Assembly (NCBI GenBank): GCA_030427635.1
Contig: JAUIBA010000003.1
Location: 1-64,000 of the forward strand
DNA length: 64,000 nt
Direction: 5' to 3'
Source: Bacteroidia bacterium
GTDB taxonomy: Bacteria; Bacteroidota; Bacteroidia; Chitinophagales; Chitinophagaceae
Of the stretch, positions 32,837 to 41,143 are shown piece by piece. Position 1 is the first letter of the stretch; each line of letters starts with the position of its first letter. Under the pieces are notes generated by a model. It searched no databases. It worked only from the letters and a program-made list of their open reading frames with translations, and was not told the DNA's origin. Both the position numbers and the translations under genes were made by a program.

Positions 32837-34117
32837 TCAGACATTTTGTATCGTAGCCATTTTTTCTGTTATGTACCTGCGTTCCGCAGGCTGCTTTACA
32901 ATGGCTAGCGCCCGCTGGAAACAGTCGATTGCCGTTTGCGGAGCCGAGGCAAAGTGTATCTCTGCCAGCAGACAGTGATACAGATAGTTGCCCTCCCATT
33001 CTTTTATGTACGGCGACAGTCTTATTTGTGCAAGGGTCTGCTCATCGCCATGTACCTGCCGGTATACTGCCATACGGTTTAGGTGTACAATGGCTGTGGG
33101 GCTTATGAGTACAAGCATATCATACAGTGCCAGTATGCGCTGCCAGTTTGTATCTGCAAATTTTGTGGCTTTACAGTGTTCATAAGCTATGGCGGCTTCT
33201 ACATGATATCGGCTTATGGTGTCTCCTCCGGCCGATAGTTCCAGATTGTGGATGCCCTCTCTTATCAGTTGTTGGTTCCAGGTGGCTCTGTCCTGGTCCT
33301 GCAGCAGTATTACATCTCCGTTATCATCTGTACGACTGTCAGCCCTGGCCGCATGAAACTGCATCAGAGCAAGCGCTGCAAAGGCTTCCGGTTGTTGTGT
33401 ATGTTCATTCCTGCATAGCATGCTGCACAGGTATATGGCCTCATTCATTACCTCCCTGCGCATCAGTTCACTGCCATGAGTAGGTGCATAACCCTCGTTG
33501 AACAGCAGGTATATGGAGCGCAGCACAGGAGCCGTGTTTACAGATAGTGCAGCAGGAGGCGGAAAGGAAGGACGTATTCTGTTTTGTCTGAAAAACTCAC
33601 GGGTACGGTACAGGCGTTTGTTTATGGCATCTTCGGTGGTGAGCAGTGCGCGGGCTGTTTCTGCAATGCTGAAGCCGCACAGGGTTTTCAGCATCAGTGT
33701 TATCTGACTTTCGGCAGGCAGGTCTTTGTGGCAGCAGACATACATCATGCGTAGCAGGTCATCTTCCATGGTCAGCTCGTTCCAGTAGCTGTCCATTACC
33801 GGCCCCATCGTATAGCCCGACTCCAGCAGCGGTCGCTCCTCATCCGTATGGTCAAACTGTATCTGATGCCTGCCACGTCTCAGCTGGTCTATAGCCTTAT
33901 TACGGGCGGCCCGGTGCAGCCATGCCGCCGGATTGTCCGGTATACCACGCAACTTCCACGTTTCCAGTGCCTGTAGCAGGGTATCCTGTACTACATCTTC
34001 GGCCAGCTGCAGATGTGCAGTACCAAATATGCGCACCAGCACAGAAAGCATCTTCCCCGACTCCCGCCGGAAAAGATGCTCTGTAAGCTGGTTTATGTTG
34101 CCCGGTTCGGCGTTCAT
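32837..34117 (-). CDS. ECF42-type RNA polymerase sigma factor
   Basis: The 426-residue product is far longer than a minimal ECF sigma factor. It has sigma2 (AEDVVQDTLLQALETWK, AAWLHRAARNKAIDQLRR), sigma4 (LMLKTLCGFSIAETARALL, EDAINKRLYRTREFF) and a C-terminal ~220-residue TPR-like extension (LYDMLVLISPTAIVHLNRM, DCFQRALAIV) with the conserved YLLFNEGY segment of the DUF6596/COG4941 family. ECF42 factors have no classical anti-sigma factor and are encoded next to DGPF/YCII proteins, exactly as here: the YCII-related gene ends 2 bp upstream. The extension is known to be needed for activity in characterised members. Confidence 0.93.
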   Translation of the reverse strand: MNAEPGNINQLTEHLFRRESGKMLSVLVRIFGTAHLQLAEDVVQDTLLQALETWKLRGIPDNPAAWLHRAARNKAIDQLRRGRHQIQFDHTDEERPLLESGYTMGPVMDSYWNELTMEDDLLRMMYVCCHKDLPAESQITLMLKTLCGFSIAETARALLTTEDAINKRLYRTREFFRQNRIRPSFPPPAALSVNTAPVLRSIYLLFNEGYAPTHGSELMRREVMNEAIYLCSMLCRNEHTQQPEAFAALALMQFHAARADSRTDDNGDVILLQDQDRATWNQQLIREGIHNLELSAGGDTISRYHVEAAIAYEHCKATKFADTNWQRILALYDMLVLISPTAIVHLNRMAVYRQVHGDEQTLAQIRLSPYIKEWEGNYLYHCLLAEIHFASAPQTAIDCFQRALAIVKQPAERRYITEKMATIQNV

Positions 34118-34119
34118 TG

Positions 34120-34470
34120 CTACATATTCATGCTTAGTATTTCACGTACTTCTACAGTGCCACTGGGTTGTTCCAGTATCGGACAGCCTTTAGCTATCTC
34201 TATTGCCTCCTCATATGAGGCTGCTTTGCACTGCAGATAGCCGCCTACTGTTTCCCGGCCATCCATATAAGGGCCATCTGTAACCACTTTATCAGTACCG
34301 GTTACTACCTTTCCTGAGTTCTGCAGGGGTTGTGATGGTCCCAGTTTACCTTCGGCAGCCAGGCTACCCATCCACTTTGTCCATTTTTCCATTTCGGCCT
34401 GTGCCTCGGCTGGTGATGTTCCCATCCATTCATTGTTTCCGCCTCTGAATAACAAAAGATAATCGTTCAT
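34120..34470 (-). CDS. YCII-related (DGPF) protein, ECF42 partner
   Basis: A 116-residue protein with the DGPF signature VVTDGPYMDGRETVGGYLQC and the N-terminal MNDYLLLFRGG strand. The fold is a dimeric ferredoxin-like barrel. It is encoded 2 bp upstream of the ECF42 sigma factor in the same direction, the standard genomic arrangement; such DGPF genes are usually targets as well as neighbours of the sigma factor. Biochemical function is unestablished. Confidence 0.92.
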   Translation of the reverse strand: MNDYLLLFRGGNNEWMGTSPAEAQAEMEKWTKWMGSLAAEGKLGPSQPLQNSGKVVTGTDKVVTDGPYMDGRETVGGYLQCKAASYEEAIEIAKGCPILEQPSGTVEVREILSMNM

Positions 34471-34690
34471 TGTGTTTTGTTTTTGATGATTGAAAAATAA
34501 GCATTCATTTTTTGAAATTGCATCCGGCAGTCCCGGCCGCAGGCTACAGGGCGAATTTCATGGTTATGACGAACGGGAATAAAGAATCAGGACACGCAGG
34601 TAGAAATATTTTTCAACTAAATGTGTTCTATCTTTAAACCTTGCGGGAAATATAGGGTCATAGTGTTGTAACCCGGATAGAATTACAGAC

Positions 34691-35242
34691 TTGAATCACA
34701 CACATACAGATCAGGAGTTGATTGCAGCATTCCGCCACGAGCGTGGCAGAGATGCTGCATTCACTGCGCTGGTTCGTAAGTATCAGGAGCGGCTTTACTG
34801 GCACATACGCAGGATGGTGGTGGCGCATGACGATGCCGATGATGTACTGCAGAATGTCTTTATCAAGGTGTGGCGGAATATGGAGGGATTCAGGGAAGAA
34901 GCTAATCTGTACACATGGCTCTACCGGATTGCTACCAATGAAACGCTGACATGGATAGAGCTGCAGAAAAGAAATAGTGCAGTGCCTATAGATGGTAACG
35001 AAGACTTTTTTGAAAGCAGGCTTACCGCCCAGCGCGATTTTGACCCTAAAAAAATAGAATGGAAATTACAGCAGGCTATTGCCCGCTTGCCTGAAAAACA
35101 GCGGATAGTGTTTAATTTGAGGTATTATGATGAGATGCCTTACGACGAGATGTCTCAGGTGCTGGATACATCTGTAGGCTCATTGAAGGCTTCTTATCAC
35201 CATGCCGTGAAAAAAGTTGAGGAGTATCTTGCGGGCAGTTAA
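34691..35242 (+). CDS. ECF-type RNA polymerase sigma factor
   Basis: A 183-residue sigma70 family member. Region 2 is visible as FTALVRKYQERLYWHIRRMV, DADDVLQNVFIKVWRN and YTWLYRIATNETL; region 4 as AIARLPEKQRIVFNLRYYDEMPYDEMSQVLDTSVGSLKASYHHAVKKVEEYL. The start is a TTG (34691), since no ATG lies in a suitable place. It leads a small operon whose next gene encodes a single-helix membrane protein (the likely anti-sigma factor) and whose third gene encodes an exported Arg/Lys/Glu-rich protein, a layout typical of envelope-stress regulation in Bacteroidota. Confidence 0.92.
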   Translation: MNHTHTDQELIAAFRHERGRDAAFTALVRKYQERLYWHIRRMVVAHDDADDVLQNVFIKVWRNMEGFREEANLYTWLYRIATNETLTWIELQKRNSAVPIDGNEDFFESRLTAQRDFDPKKIEWKLQQAIARLPEKQRIVFNLRYYDEMPYDEMSQVLDTSVGSLKASYHHAVKKVEEYLAGS

Positions 35243-35283
35243 ACCCATAGTAGTTTTTATAGTCATAATATGTAGTAAAGCAT

Positions 35284-35823
35284 ATGGACAACGAAGTAAA
35301 TAATGAGTTGAGGGGTATGGGGAGTTACCTTCATGAGCACCGGAACAATCCGTTTCAGGTGCCTGAAGGGTATTTTGATAGTATTAGTGACCGCGTAGCA
35401 AATGCTGTAGTGCCGCATAATGATGAGGTCACTGGGGCTGGTCTGTCGCGTATAGATATGCCTTGGCAGGTGCCTTCTGGTTACTTTGATAGTTTTCCTG
35501 AGCGGGTTAAGGCTCAGGTGGTACCGCAGAAAAAGAAAGGGATTCTTATTTCTTTTACTTCACTGCGTTGGGCTGCCGCAGCCATGCTGGTAGTGATGAT
35601 TGGGGCGGCGGCATCTTACCGCATCTTTGATACTCAGATTAAGCCCGCCACATCTGGCAGTGGCTGGCTGGCATCGGTTAAGGATGAAGATATAGTAGAG
35701 TATCTGGGATATGCGGCAAATACCAATGGTAGTGTGCAGGGCAATCTGGGAGTACTGGATGTAGGTAATGATGATATTGTAAGCTTTCTGGACGAAACCG
35801 GCTGGGACGAAACATTGTACTGA
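35284..35823 (+). CDS. putative anti-sigma factor with VP-x-GYFDS repeats
   Basis: A 179-residue protein with a soluble N-terminal half, one membrane helix (about 97-113) and a C-terminal periplasmic segment. The N-terminal half holds two copies of the motif F/W-Q-VP-x-GYFDS followed by RV (FQVPEGYFDSISDRV near 24-38 and WQVPSGYFDSFPERV near 60-74). The C-terminal part has two short acidic motifs (DEDIVEYLGY, NDDIVSFLDETGWDE) that also look duplicated. Position 42 bp after an ECF sigma gene and topology argue for an anti-sigma factor; there is no ZAS zinc motif. This is inference from context. Confidence 0.6.
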   Translation: MDNEVNNELRGMGSYLHEHRNNPFQVPEGYFDSISDRVANAVVPHNDEVTGAGLSRIDMPWQVPSGYFDSFPERVKAQVVPQKKKGILISFTSLRWAAAAMLVVMIGAAASYRIFDTQIKPATSGSGWLASVKDEDIVEYLGYAANTNGSVQGNLGVLDVGNDDIVSFLDETGWDETLY

Positions 35824-35850
35824 TAAGTATTGAATTAAAAAATAGCGAGA

Positions 35851-36294
35851 ATGAGATTCCTTATAGGTTGCCTGTTATTTACTTTTCTGTTTGCTACAGT
35901 TGCTGTAGGAAAGCAGGGGCGTGGACTGCAGCGCATTCACGCCGCCCGTATGACGTATATCACTGACCGCATTCAGTTGCAGCCGGGCCAGTCGGCCCGC
36001 TTTGTGCCGGTATATAACGAGTACGAAAAAGAAATGCGTGGTATAAGAAAAGAATACTACAGGAAGTATAAGATAAAGCCGGGGTCTTCAGAAGATAACC
36101 TCATGAGTACCCGGCAGCAGATAGAAGAAGACCTGGATTACCAGGAGCGTATCATAGAGCTGAAGCGGAAGTATAATGACCGGTTTCTGGCAGTAATATC
36201 TCCCGGGCAGCTATCTGAAATGTATGTTGCAGAGCGGGAGTTCAGGCAGATGCTCATAAAGCGGCTGAAGGAAAAAGGAGGCAGGGGTAAATAA
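35851..36294 (+). CDS. exported helical protein, Spy/CpxP-like
   Basis: Signal peptide (ending TVAVG) followed by about 125 residues that are almost all charged helix: ITDRIQLQPGQSARFVPVYNEYEKEM ... (LTxxQ-like entry, given here in part), RIIELKRKYNDRFLAVISPGQLSEMYV and a basic tail KRLKEKGGRGK. This is the pattern of periplasmic LTXXQ proteins such as Spy/CpxP, which act as chaperones or stress sensors. It is third in the ECF sigma operon, 27 bp after the putative anti-sigma gene, so it may feed back on envelope stress. The assignment is by pattern and context. Confidence 0.55.
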   Translation: MRFLIGCLLFTFLFATVAVGKQGRGLQRIHAARMTYITDRIQLQPGQSARFVPVYNEYEKEMRGIRKEYYRKYKIKPGSSEDNLMSTRQQIEEDLDYQERIIELKRKYNDRFLAVISPGQLSEMYVAEREFRQMLIKRLKEKGGRGK

Positions 36295-36375
36295 TTTTTC
36301 AGCGACATTAAACCAGTAAATAATTCTATTGTCTTACCAATATCTATCATCAATCACCATTAATACACTGAGATT

Positions 36376-37197
36376 ATGCAAAAGCCAAAGTTTATCATTT
36401 ATGCAGGTACACTGCTGCTTGCCGCTACAATGACGTTTTTTGCTGCCTGCCGTAAGAACGACAACAAAGACACGACCACTACGAAGGAGGATACAGGATA
36501 CGCATCAGATCAGGCTATGTCTGAAAAGATATTTGATGATGCACAGACTCTGGCCGATAAAGGCAATGCTACTACAGGTAGCGGCGCATTCAAAACCAGC
36601 GCCTGTGGTACGGTAACACATACTACCGGTTCATTCACTATTGATTTTGGCACTACCAATTGCCTGTGTGCTGATGGGCGTAACCGCAGGGGCAAAGTTA
36701 TCGTCACCTATTCAGGCGCATACAGAGACAGTGCATCTACACATACTATCACGTTTGACAACTATTATCAGAACGACAATAAAGTAGAAGGAACGAAGAC
36801 TGTGACTAATATGGGTACAAACAGTGCCGGGCAGCAATACTTCAATGTTTCTGTAAACGGAACGATTACCAAGCCGGACGGCACAGTAATATCGGTAAGT
36901 TATAACCGGGTACGTACGTGGATAGCGGGTAGCAGTACTCTGCTTAACTGGGCAGATGACGTTTATGAGGTTACAGGTGGCGGTACCATAACACGTCCTT
37001 CAGGGGTTATTGATGTAAATATATCTTCTCCGCTGGTAGTTGCGCTTAACTGCAGGCATATAGAGGCCGGTACTATCGTTTATACATTGCCGTCAGGTCT
37101 CACCCGCTCGCTCAATTATGGTAATACTGCCATTTGCGACGATGAGGCAATACTTACTTTACCCAGTGGGGCTACATATACGATCACACTCCCATAG
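36376..37197 (+). CDS. lipoprotein of unknown function, Thr/Gly-rich
   Basis: The lipobox is TFFAAC (Cys 25), followed by a Lys/Asp/Thr linker. The mature domain of about 220 residues is all-beta, rich in Thr, Gly and Asn, with four Cys in the first half (TSACGTVTH, TTNCLCADG) and repeated YSGAYRDSAST/YNRVRTWIAG strand motifs. Such proteins are frequent in Chitinophagales and their role is not known. It follows the sigma operon but is preceded by an 81-bp gap and followed by a strong terminator, so it is probably its own unit. Confidence 0.65.
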   Translation: MQKPKFIIYAGTLLLAATMTFFAACRKNDNKDTTTTKEDTGYASDQAMSEKIFDDAQTLADKGNATTGSGAFKTSACGTVTHTTGSFTIDFGTTNCLCADGRNRRGKVIVTYSGAYRDSASTHTITFDNYYQNDNKVEGTKTVTNMGTNSAGQQYFNVSVNGTITKPDGTVISVSYNRVRTWIAGSSTLLNWADDVYEVTGGGTITRPSGVIDVNISSPLVVALNCRHIEAGTIVYTLPSGLTRSLNYGNTAICDDEAILTLPSGATYTITLP

Positions 37198-37225
37198 TGG
37201 AGCAGGGTGTTCAGGTTGGGTTCAG

Positions 37226-37256
37226 GAGGACGGATTTTTTTCCGTCCTCTTTTTTT
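37226..37256 (+). terminator. intrinsic terminator after the 36376-37197 gene
   Basis: A perfect 9-bp stem (GAGGACGGA / TCCGTCCTC) with a 6-T loop is followed by seven Ts. It lies 29 bp past the stop codon and shows that the recQ frame open across this region cannot start before it. Confidence 0.85.
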
Positions 37257-37294
37257 GTATCCTGCTACATTTGTACAGAATACTACACACTAGC

Positions 37295-39199
37295 TTGCCA
37301 GGCAGTCCGCAACAAATACTGAAACAATACTGGGGGTACGACAATTTCCGTCCCCTGCAGCGCGATATTATTGATGCTGTCATGCAGGGGCATGATACCC
37401 TTGCCTTATTGCCTACAGGTGGGGGAAAGTCGGTATGTTACCAGGTGCCGGCCCTGGCTATGAAAGGAATGTGCCTGGTTATTTCTCCGCTTATTGCACT
37501 CATGCAGGACCAGGTAAGAAGATTGGAGCAGGTGGGGGTAGATGCTGCCTGTATTCATTCCGGTATGCATTATAATGATGTGGTACGTATGCTGAATGAT
37601 GCGGCTGATGGTCGTTACCGTTTACTCTACGTATCGCCTGAGCGTATCCGTACTGAATTGTTTTCCGGCTTCCTGCCGGATATGCAGCTGAATATGGTAG
37701 CTATAGATGAAGCCCATTGCATATCGCAGTGGGGGCATGATTTCCGCCCGGCATACCTGCAGATACCTCTGGTGCGGGAGGTTCATCCCCGTGTCCCGTT
37801 GCTGGCGCTTACAGCTACAGCCACAGAGCGGGTACGTGCCGATATTACAGAGCAGGCGGGAATGAAAAATGCGCGTACATTTTCTGCCAGCTTTGCACGC
37901 AGCAATATTTTCTATGAGGTTTGCCGTACCGATAATAAGCCTGCCGATGTGGTGAATACTCTTAAAGGAGGCAGCAGCATTGTGTATTGCCGCAGCCGCC
38001 GGCTTACAGAGAGTGTAGGGGCCTCACTGGCGTATCAGGGACTGGCTACATCGGTATATCATGCAGGCATGCAGAAGGATGCGCGCGATGAGGCACAACA
38101 GCAGTGGATGGATGGCACAACAACGGTGATGGTAGCTACTACTGCCTTTGGTATGGGTATAGACAAGCCCGATGTGCGGCAGGTCGTGCATTATGATGCG
38201 CCCGAGCATCTGGAAGCATACTATCAGGAGGCTGGCCGCGCCGGTCGTGACGGGCTGCCCTCACAGGCTGCACTATTGTATAATATCCTTGACATCAGAA
38301 AGCTGGAGGCAAGTACAGAACTGCAATATCCTCCGGAGGAATATCTGCGCAGGGTATATCAGGCCGTGGTGGATTATCTGCAGATACCTATTACGGCACA
38401 GCCCGACAGATATTATGACTTTGATCTTCAGGAGTTCTGTACCCGCTTTGGCCTGGATGCAGCGCAGACTATCTATGCACTAAGACTACTGGAGCGGGAA
38501 GGGTTATGGACCATTACAGAGTCGGTGTACCATCCGGCTACAGTACGCTTTATTACAGATCGTTATACACTGGATGCACTGGAGCATGCTCACCCCACAC
38601 TATCTTATATATCTGTAGGCATCCTGCGTATGTATAGTGGTGTTTTCAGCCACCCTGTGCGTATAAGGGAGACTGCTGTGGCGCGGCAGTTGCGCCTGTC
38701 GCGCGATGAGGTAGTGCGGGCATTGCTGCAGATGCATGATATGGAGCTGCTGGAATATAACCGTCCAGGTGAAGGACCACAATTATTCTTTCATCATTAC
38801 AGGGTAGATAGTCGACATCTGCATATAGATATGAAACGTATAGCTATGCTGCGCAAACAGCATGAGGAGCGTACGGCGGCTATGATTGGGTTCCTGTACA
38901 ATACAGAAGTATGCAGGGAAAGGCTGATACTGGAATATTTCGGGCAGCAGTCACAGGGCAATTGCGGGCACTGTGATATATGCAGAAATAAGGAGAAGCG
39001 AAGCGTAAAAGGGGAAGATATACAGGCTATGGTATTATCTGTTTTTAAAGCTACGCCCCTTATTACCGTCAATGCCCTTCTGGCCCTTCACGACCCTCAT
39101 ATTAAGAATGATATTCTGGATATGGTACGTATACTGGCCGATAAGGGTGTGCTGAAGGTAGAGGGTTCCGTTATACGTATGGCGGGCACTGCCGGTTAA
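37295..39199 (+). CDS. recQ: ATP-dependent DNA helicase RecQ, short form
   Basis: A 3'-5' superfamily 2 helicase used in recombination and fork repair. Motifs: YWGYDNFRPLQRDII (motif 0), LLPTGGGKSVCYQVPAL (I), DEAHCISQWGHDFRPAY (II and aromatic loop), ALTATAT (III), VATTAFGMGIDKPDVR (V) and EAYYQEAGRAGRDG (VI). The zinc-binding region ends CGHCDIC. At 634 residues it lacks the HRDC domain present in its paralogue at 57-59 kb. The frame is open to 37118, but that would cross the terminator and the previous gene; TTG at 37295 gives MPGSPQQILKQYWG, a normal RecQ beginning. A TACATTTG box at 37266-37273 is a probable -7 element. Confidence 0.93.
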   Translation: MPGSPQQILKQYWGYDNFRPLQRDIIDAVMQGHDTLALLPTGGGKSVCYQVPALAMKGMCLVISPLIALMQDQVRRLEQVGVDAACIHSGMHYNDVVRMLNDAADGRYRLLYVSPERIRTELFSGFLPDMQLNMVAIDEAHCISQWGHDFRPAYLQIPLVREVHPRVPLLALTATATERVRADITEQAGMKNARTFSASFARSNIFYEVCRTDNKPADVVNTLKGGSSIVYCRSRRLTESVGASLAYQGLATSVYHAGMQKDARDEAQQQWMDGTTTVMVATTAFGMGIDKPDVRQVVHYDAPEHLEAYYQEAGRAGRDGLPSQAALLYNILDIRKLEASTELQYPPEEYLRRVYQAVVDYLQIPITAQPDRYYDFDLQEFCTRFGLDAAQTIYALRLLEREGLWTITESVYHPATVRFITDRYTLDALEHAHPTLSYISVGILRMYSGVFSHPVRIRETAVARQLRLSRDEVVRALLQMHDMELLEYNRPGEGPQLFFHHYRVDSRHLHIDMKRIAMLRKQHEERTAAMIGFLYNTEVCRERLILEYFGQQSQGNCGHCDICRNKEKRSVKGEDIQAMVLSVFKATPLITVNALLALHDPHIKNDILDMVRILADKGVLKVEGSVIRMAGTAG

Positions 39200-39247
39200 T
39201 GTTATACCGTAGCATACTATAACATATCATCTTCCGTTTGGGTTTTA

Positions 39248-39255
39248 TACATTTG
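39248..39255 (+). promoter_or_regulatory. -7 box for the Gfo/Idh/MocA gene
   Basis: TACATTTG is an exact TAnnTTTG, 8 bp before the ATG at 39263, which again implies a very short leader. Confidence 0.4.
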
Positions 39256-39262
39256 AACACTT

Positions 39263-40261
39263 ATGAGCGAAAAGGTTCGTTTTGCAATAGTAGGATATGG
39301 GAATATCGGCAGCAGGCATGCTATACAGATAGCGGCCAACCCTGCTGCTGAGCTGGTAGCGGTATGTGATGTACGTAGAGATATATCACTGCCGGAAAAT
39401 GTGCCCTATTACGCTGATTTGGAAGCGATGCTGGCCGGTGTGGCAGCAGATGTACTCTGCGTATGCACGCCCAACTATCTGCATGAAGCACATACTATAG
39501 CAGGCTTAAATGCCGGTATGCATACTGTGGTAGAAAAGCCTATGGCGCTTAGTGCCGATGAATGTACCCGTATGATGGCTGCTGCCGACGCTAATGACCG
39601 TATCATTTTTGCTGTAAAGCAAAATCGCTATAATCCACCTGTACAGGAGGTGAAAAAACTGATGGCATCAGGGGCGCTGGGGCAGATTTATATGATACAG
39701 GTAAACTGTTTCTGGAACCGCGGTGATGCCTATTATGCGGGTAGCAACTGGCGGGGCAGCAAGCTGCGTGATGGTGGCTGTCTGTTTACCCAATTCAGTC
39801 ATTTTGTAGATATACTATACTATCTCAATGGCCCTGTAACAGATGCCAGAGGTAGCGTGCACAACTATGCACATGAGCATAATACCGAGGTAGAGGATAC
39901 CGGTAGTTTTGTATTGAGCGCAGCCAATGGCGCTACGATAGCATTCAGCTTTACTACGTGTGCTTATCAGCGCAATATGGAAGGCTCTATTACTGTTTTT
40001 GCAGAAAGGGGTACCGTAAAAATTGGTGGGCAGTATCTGAATACAATAGAATACCAGCAGCTGGCCGATGGAGAACTTCCCCCTGTGAATATATCTGCCA
40101 AGTCAAATGATTATGGTCTGTATCAGGGATCAATGAGCAATCATGATAAGGTTATTCAAAACGTGGTGGACGTATTGCATCACGGGCATCAGGTTATGAC
40201 CAGTGCCGAGGAGGGTAGGGAAGTGGTGCGCATCATAGAGATGATGTATGCCGGAGTTTAG
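39263..40261 (+). CDS. Gfo/Idh/MocA-family oxidoreductase
   Basis: An NAD(P)-dependent dehydrogenase of 332 residues. N-terminal Rossmann motif FAIVGYGNIGSRHA, then VCTPNYLHEAHTIAGL and the EKPMALS catalytic Lys motif, with VKQNRYNPPV. The C-terminal domain contains GGCLFTQFSHFVDILYYLNG, which carries the His/Asp of the active site. The overall pattern resembles WbpB/WlbA UDP-GlcNAcA 3-dehydrogenases used for making O-antigen sugars, but no other sugar-biosynthesis gene is nearby, so the substrate is unsure. It stands alone, followed by a bidirectional terminator. Confidence 0.85.
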   Translation: MSEKVRFAIVGYGNIGSRHAIQIAANPAAELVAVCDVRRDISLPENVPYYADLEAMLAGVAADVLCVCTPNYLHEAHTIAGLNAGMHTVVEKPMALSADECTRMMAAADANDRIIFAVKQNRYNPPVQEVKKLMASGALGQIYMIQVNCFWNRGDAYYAGSNWRGSKLRDGGCLFTQFSHFVDILYYLNGPVTDARGSVHNYAHEHNTEVEDTGSFVLSAANGATIAFSFTTCAYQRNMEGSITVFAERGTVKIGGQYLNTIEYQQLADGELPPVNISAKSNDYGLYQGSMSNHDKVIQNVVDVLHHGHQVMTSAEEGREVVRIIEMMYAGV

Positions 40262-40292
40262 ATTATGGTAATCTCCTTCGATAATAGTTTAT

Positions 40293-40327
40293 AGAACGGT
40301 GGCTGGTATCATATCAGCCACCGTTCT
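40293..40327. terminator. bidirectional terminator between convergent genes
   Basis: A perfect 13-bp stem (AGAACGGTGGCTG / CAGCCACCGTTCT) with a 9-nt loop lies between the oxidoreductase gene and the minus-strand gene ending at 40340. Confidence 0.8.
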
Positions 40328-40339
40328 GTTTGTATCAGG

Positions 40340-40549
40340 TTAATCCAGTATCGCACATTCAAAACCCTGTTCGCATAGTATAGCTGCTACCTCGCTGTGC
40401 GGTATTACAGGGCCCACTATACGCAGTACACGGTCACAGTCTTCCAGGTCAAAACTGACTCTTTCCGGGGAAAAGCGCAACGTAAGCAGTTGTGTTATTG
40501 TCACTGCCTGTATATGCGTGTTCACATTGGTTTTGAATATTGCTATCAT
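40340..40549 (-). CDS. small HMA-like protein without CxxC
   Basis: A 69-residue protein starting MIAIFKTNVNTHIQAV (ATG 40549, which avoids overlap with the upstream gene). The pattern (strand, helix, SFDLEDCDRVLRIVG, helix, CEQGFECAILD) fits the beta-alpha-beta-beta-alpha-beta layout of heavy-metal-associated domains, but the metal-binding CxxC is absent. Similar small proteins are common in this phylum and have no known function. The longer frame (to 40576) is possible but less likely. Confidence 0.6.
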   Translation of the reverse strand: MIAIFKTNVNTHIQAVTITQLLTLRFSPERVSFDLEDCDRVLRIVGPVIPHSEVAAILCEQGFECAILD

Positions 40550-40556
40550 ATGTTTG

Positions 40557-41015
40557 TTATTGGCGGCTTTTATCAAAGCTCACCATCCAGCTGATACCAT
40601 ATTTGTCAGTAAACATACCGAAGTAAGCCCCCCAGAAACTATTTGCCATGGGCATATTTATCTTCCCATCCTTACTCAGTCCGGTAAAGAGTCTGTCGGC
40701 CTCATCGGCACTTGCTGTAGCTATAGAAATACTGAAGTTGTTGCCAAAAACAGCACTGCCGAATACCTCTGGCATATCACAGCCCATGAGTATGGTTTCA
40801 GCGCTTATGGGTAGTGATATATGTATCAGTTTATCGGGGCTGGTCTGGGGAGTATCCGGTACATCCTGCGGTACCTGACCATAGGTCATAACAGTCGCAT
40901 ATTCACCACCGAATACCGATTTGTAGAAATCAAATGCTTCCTGGCAATTGCCGTTGAATGTGAGGTAGGGACTTAACTGTGCCATAGCTTTTACGTTTTG
41001 GAGTTGGGCAGTCAT
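40557..41015 (-). CDS. VOC-family (PhnB-like) protein
   Basis: A 152-residue protein of the vicinal-oxygen-chelate fold, PhnB branch: LSPYLTFNGNCQEAFDFYKSVFGGE at the start, the middle HISLPISAETILMGCDMP, and the C-terminal KINMPMANSFWGAYFGMFTDKYGISWMV. PhnB-like proteins are close relatives of 3-demethylubiquinone-9 methyltransferase-like sequences, yet the enzymatic role is not known. It may share a transcript with the HMA-like gene 7 bp downstream. An internal ATG at 40985 is an alternative start. Confidence 0.85.
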   Translation of the reverse strand: MTAQLQNVKAMAQLSPYLTFNGNCQEAFDFYKSVFGGEYATVMTYGQVPQDVPDTPQTSPDKLIHISLPISAETILMGCDMPEVFGSAVFGNNFSISIATASADEADRLFTGLSKDGKINMPMANSFWGAYFGMFTDKYGISWMVSFDKSRQ

Positions 41016-41143
41016 TGCTTATTCTTAGTCTTGACCATGTATGAGTTTATATGTAAAAGTATATTGTGTAGCTGGCTTCTATGAGGCATGAATACGACAA
41101 AAAATAAGGGTGTATACGACAGTTTTTCTAAATTTGGTTTACT

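Noticed and set aside
37118-37294. N-terminal extension of the short recQ
   Set aside because: It would start inside the preceding lipoprotein gene and read through a strong terminator; the peptide shows no RecQ similarity.
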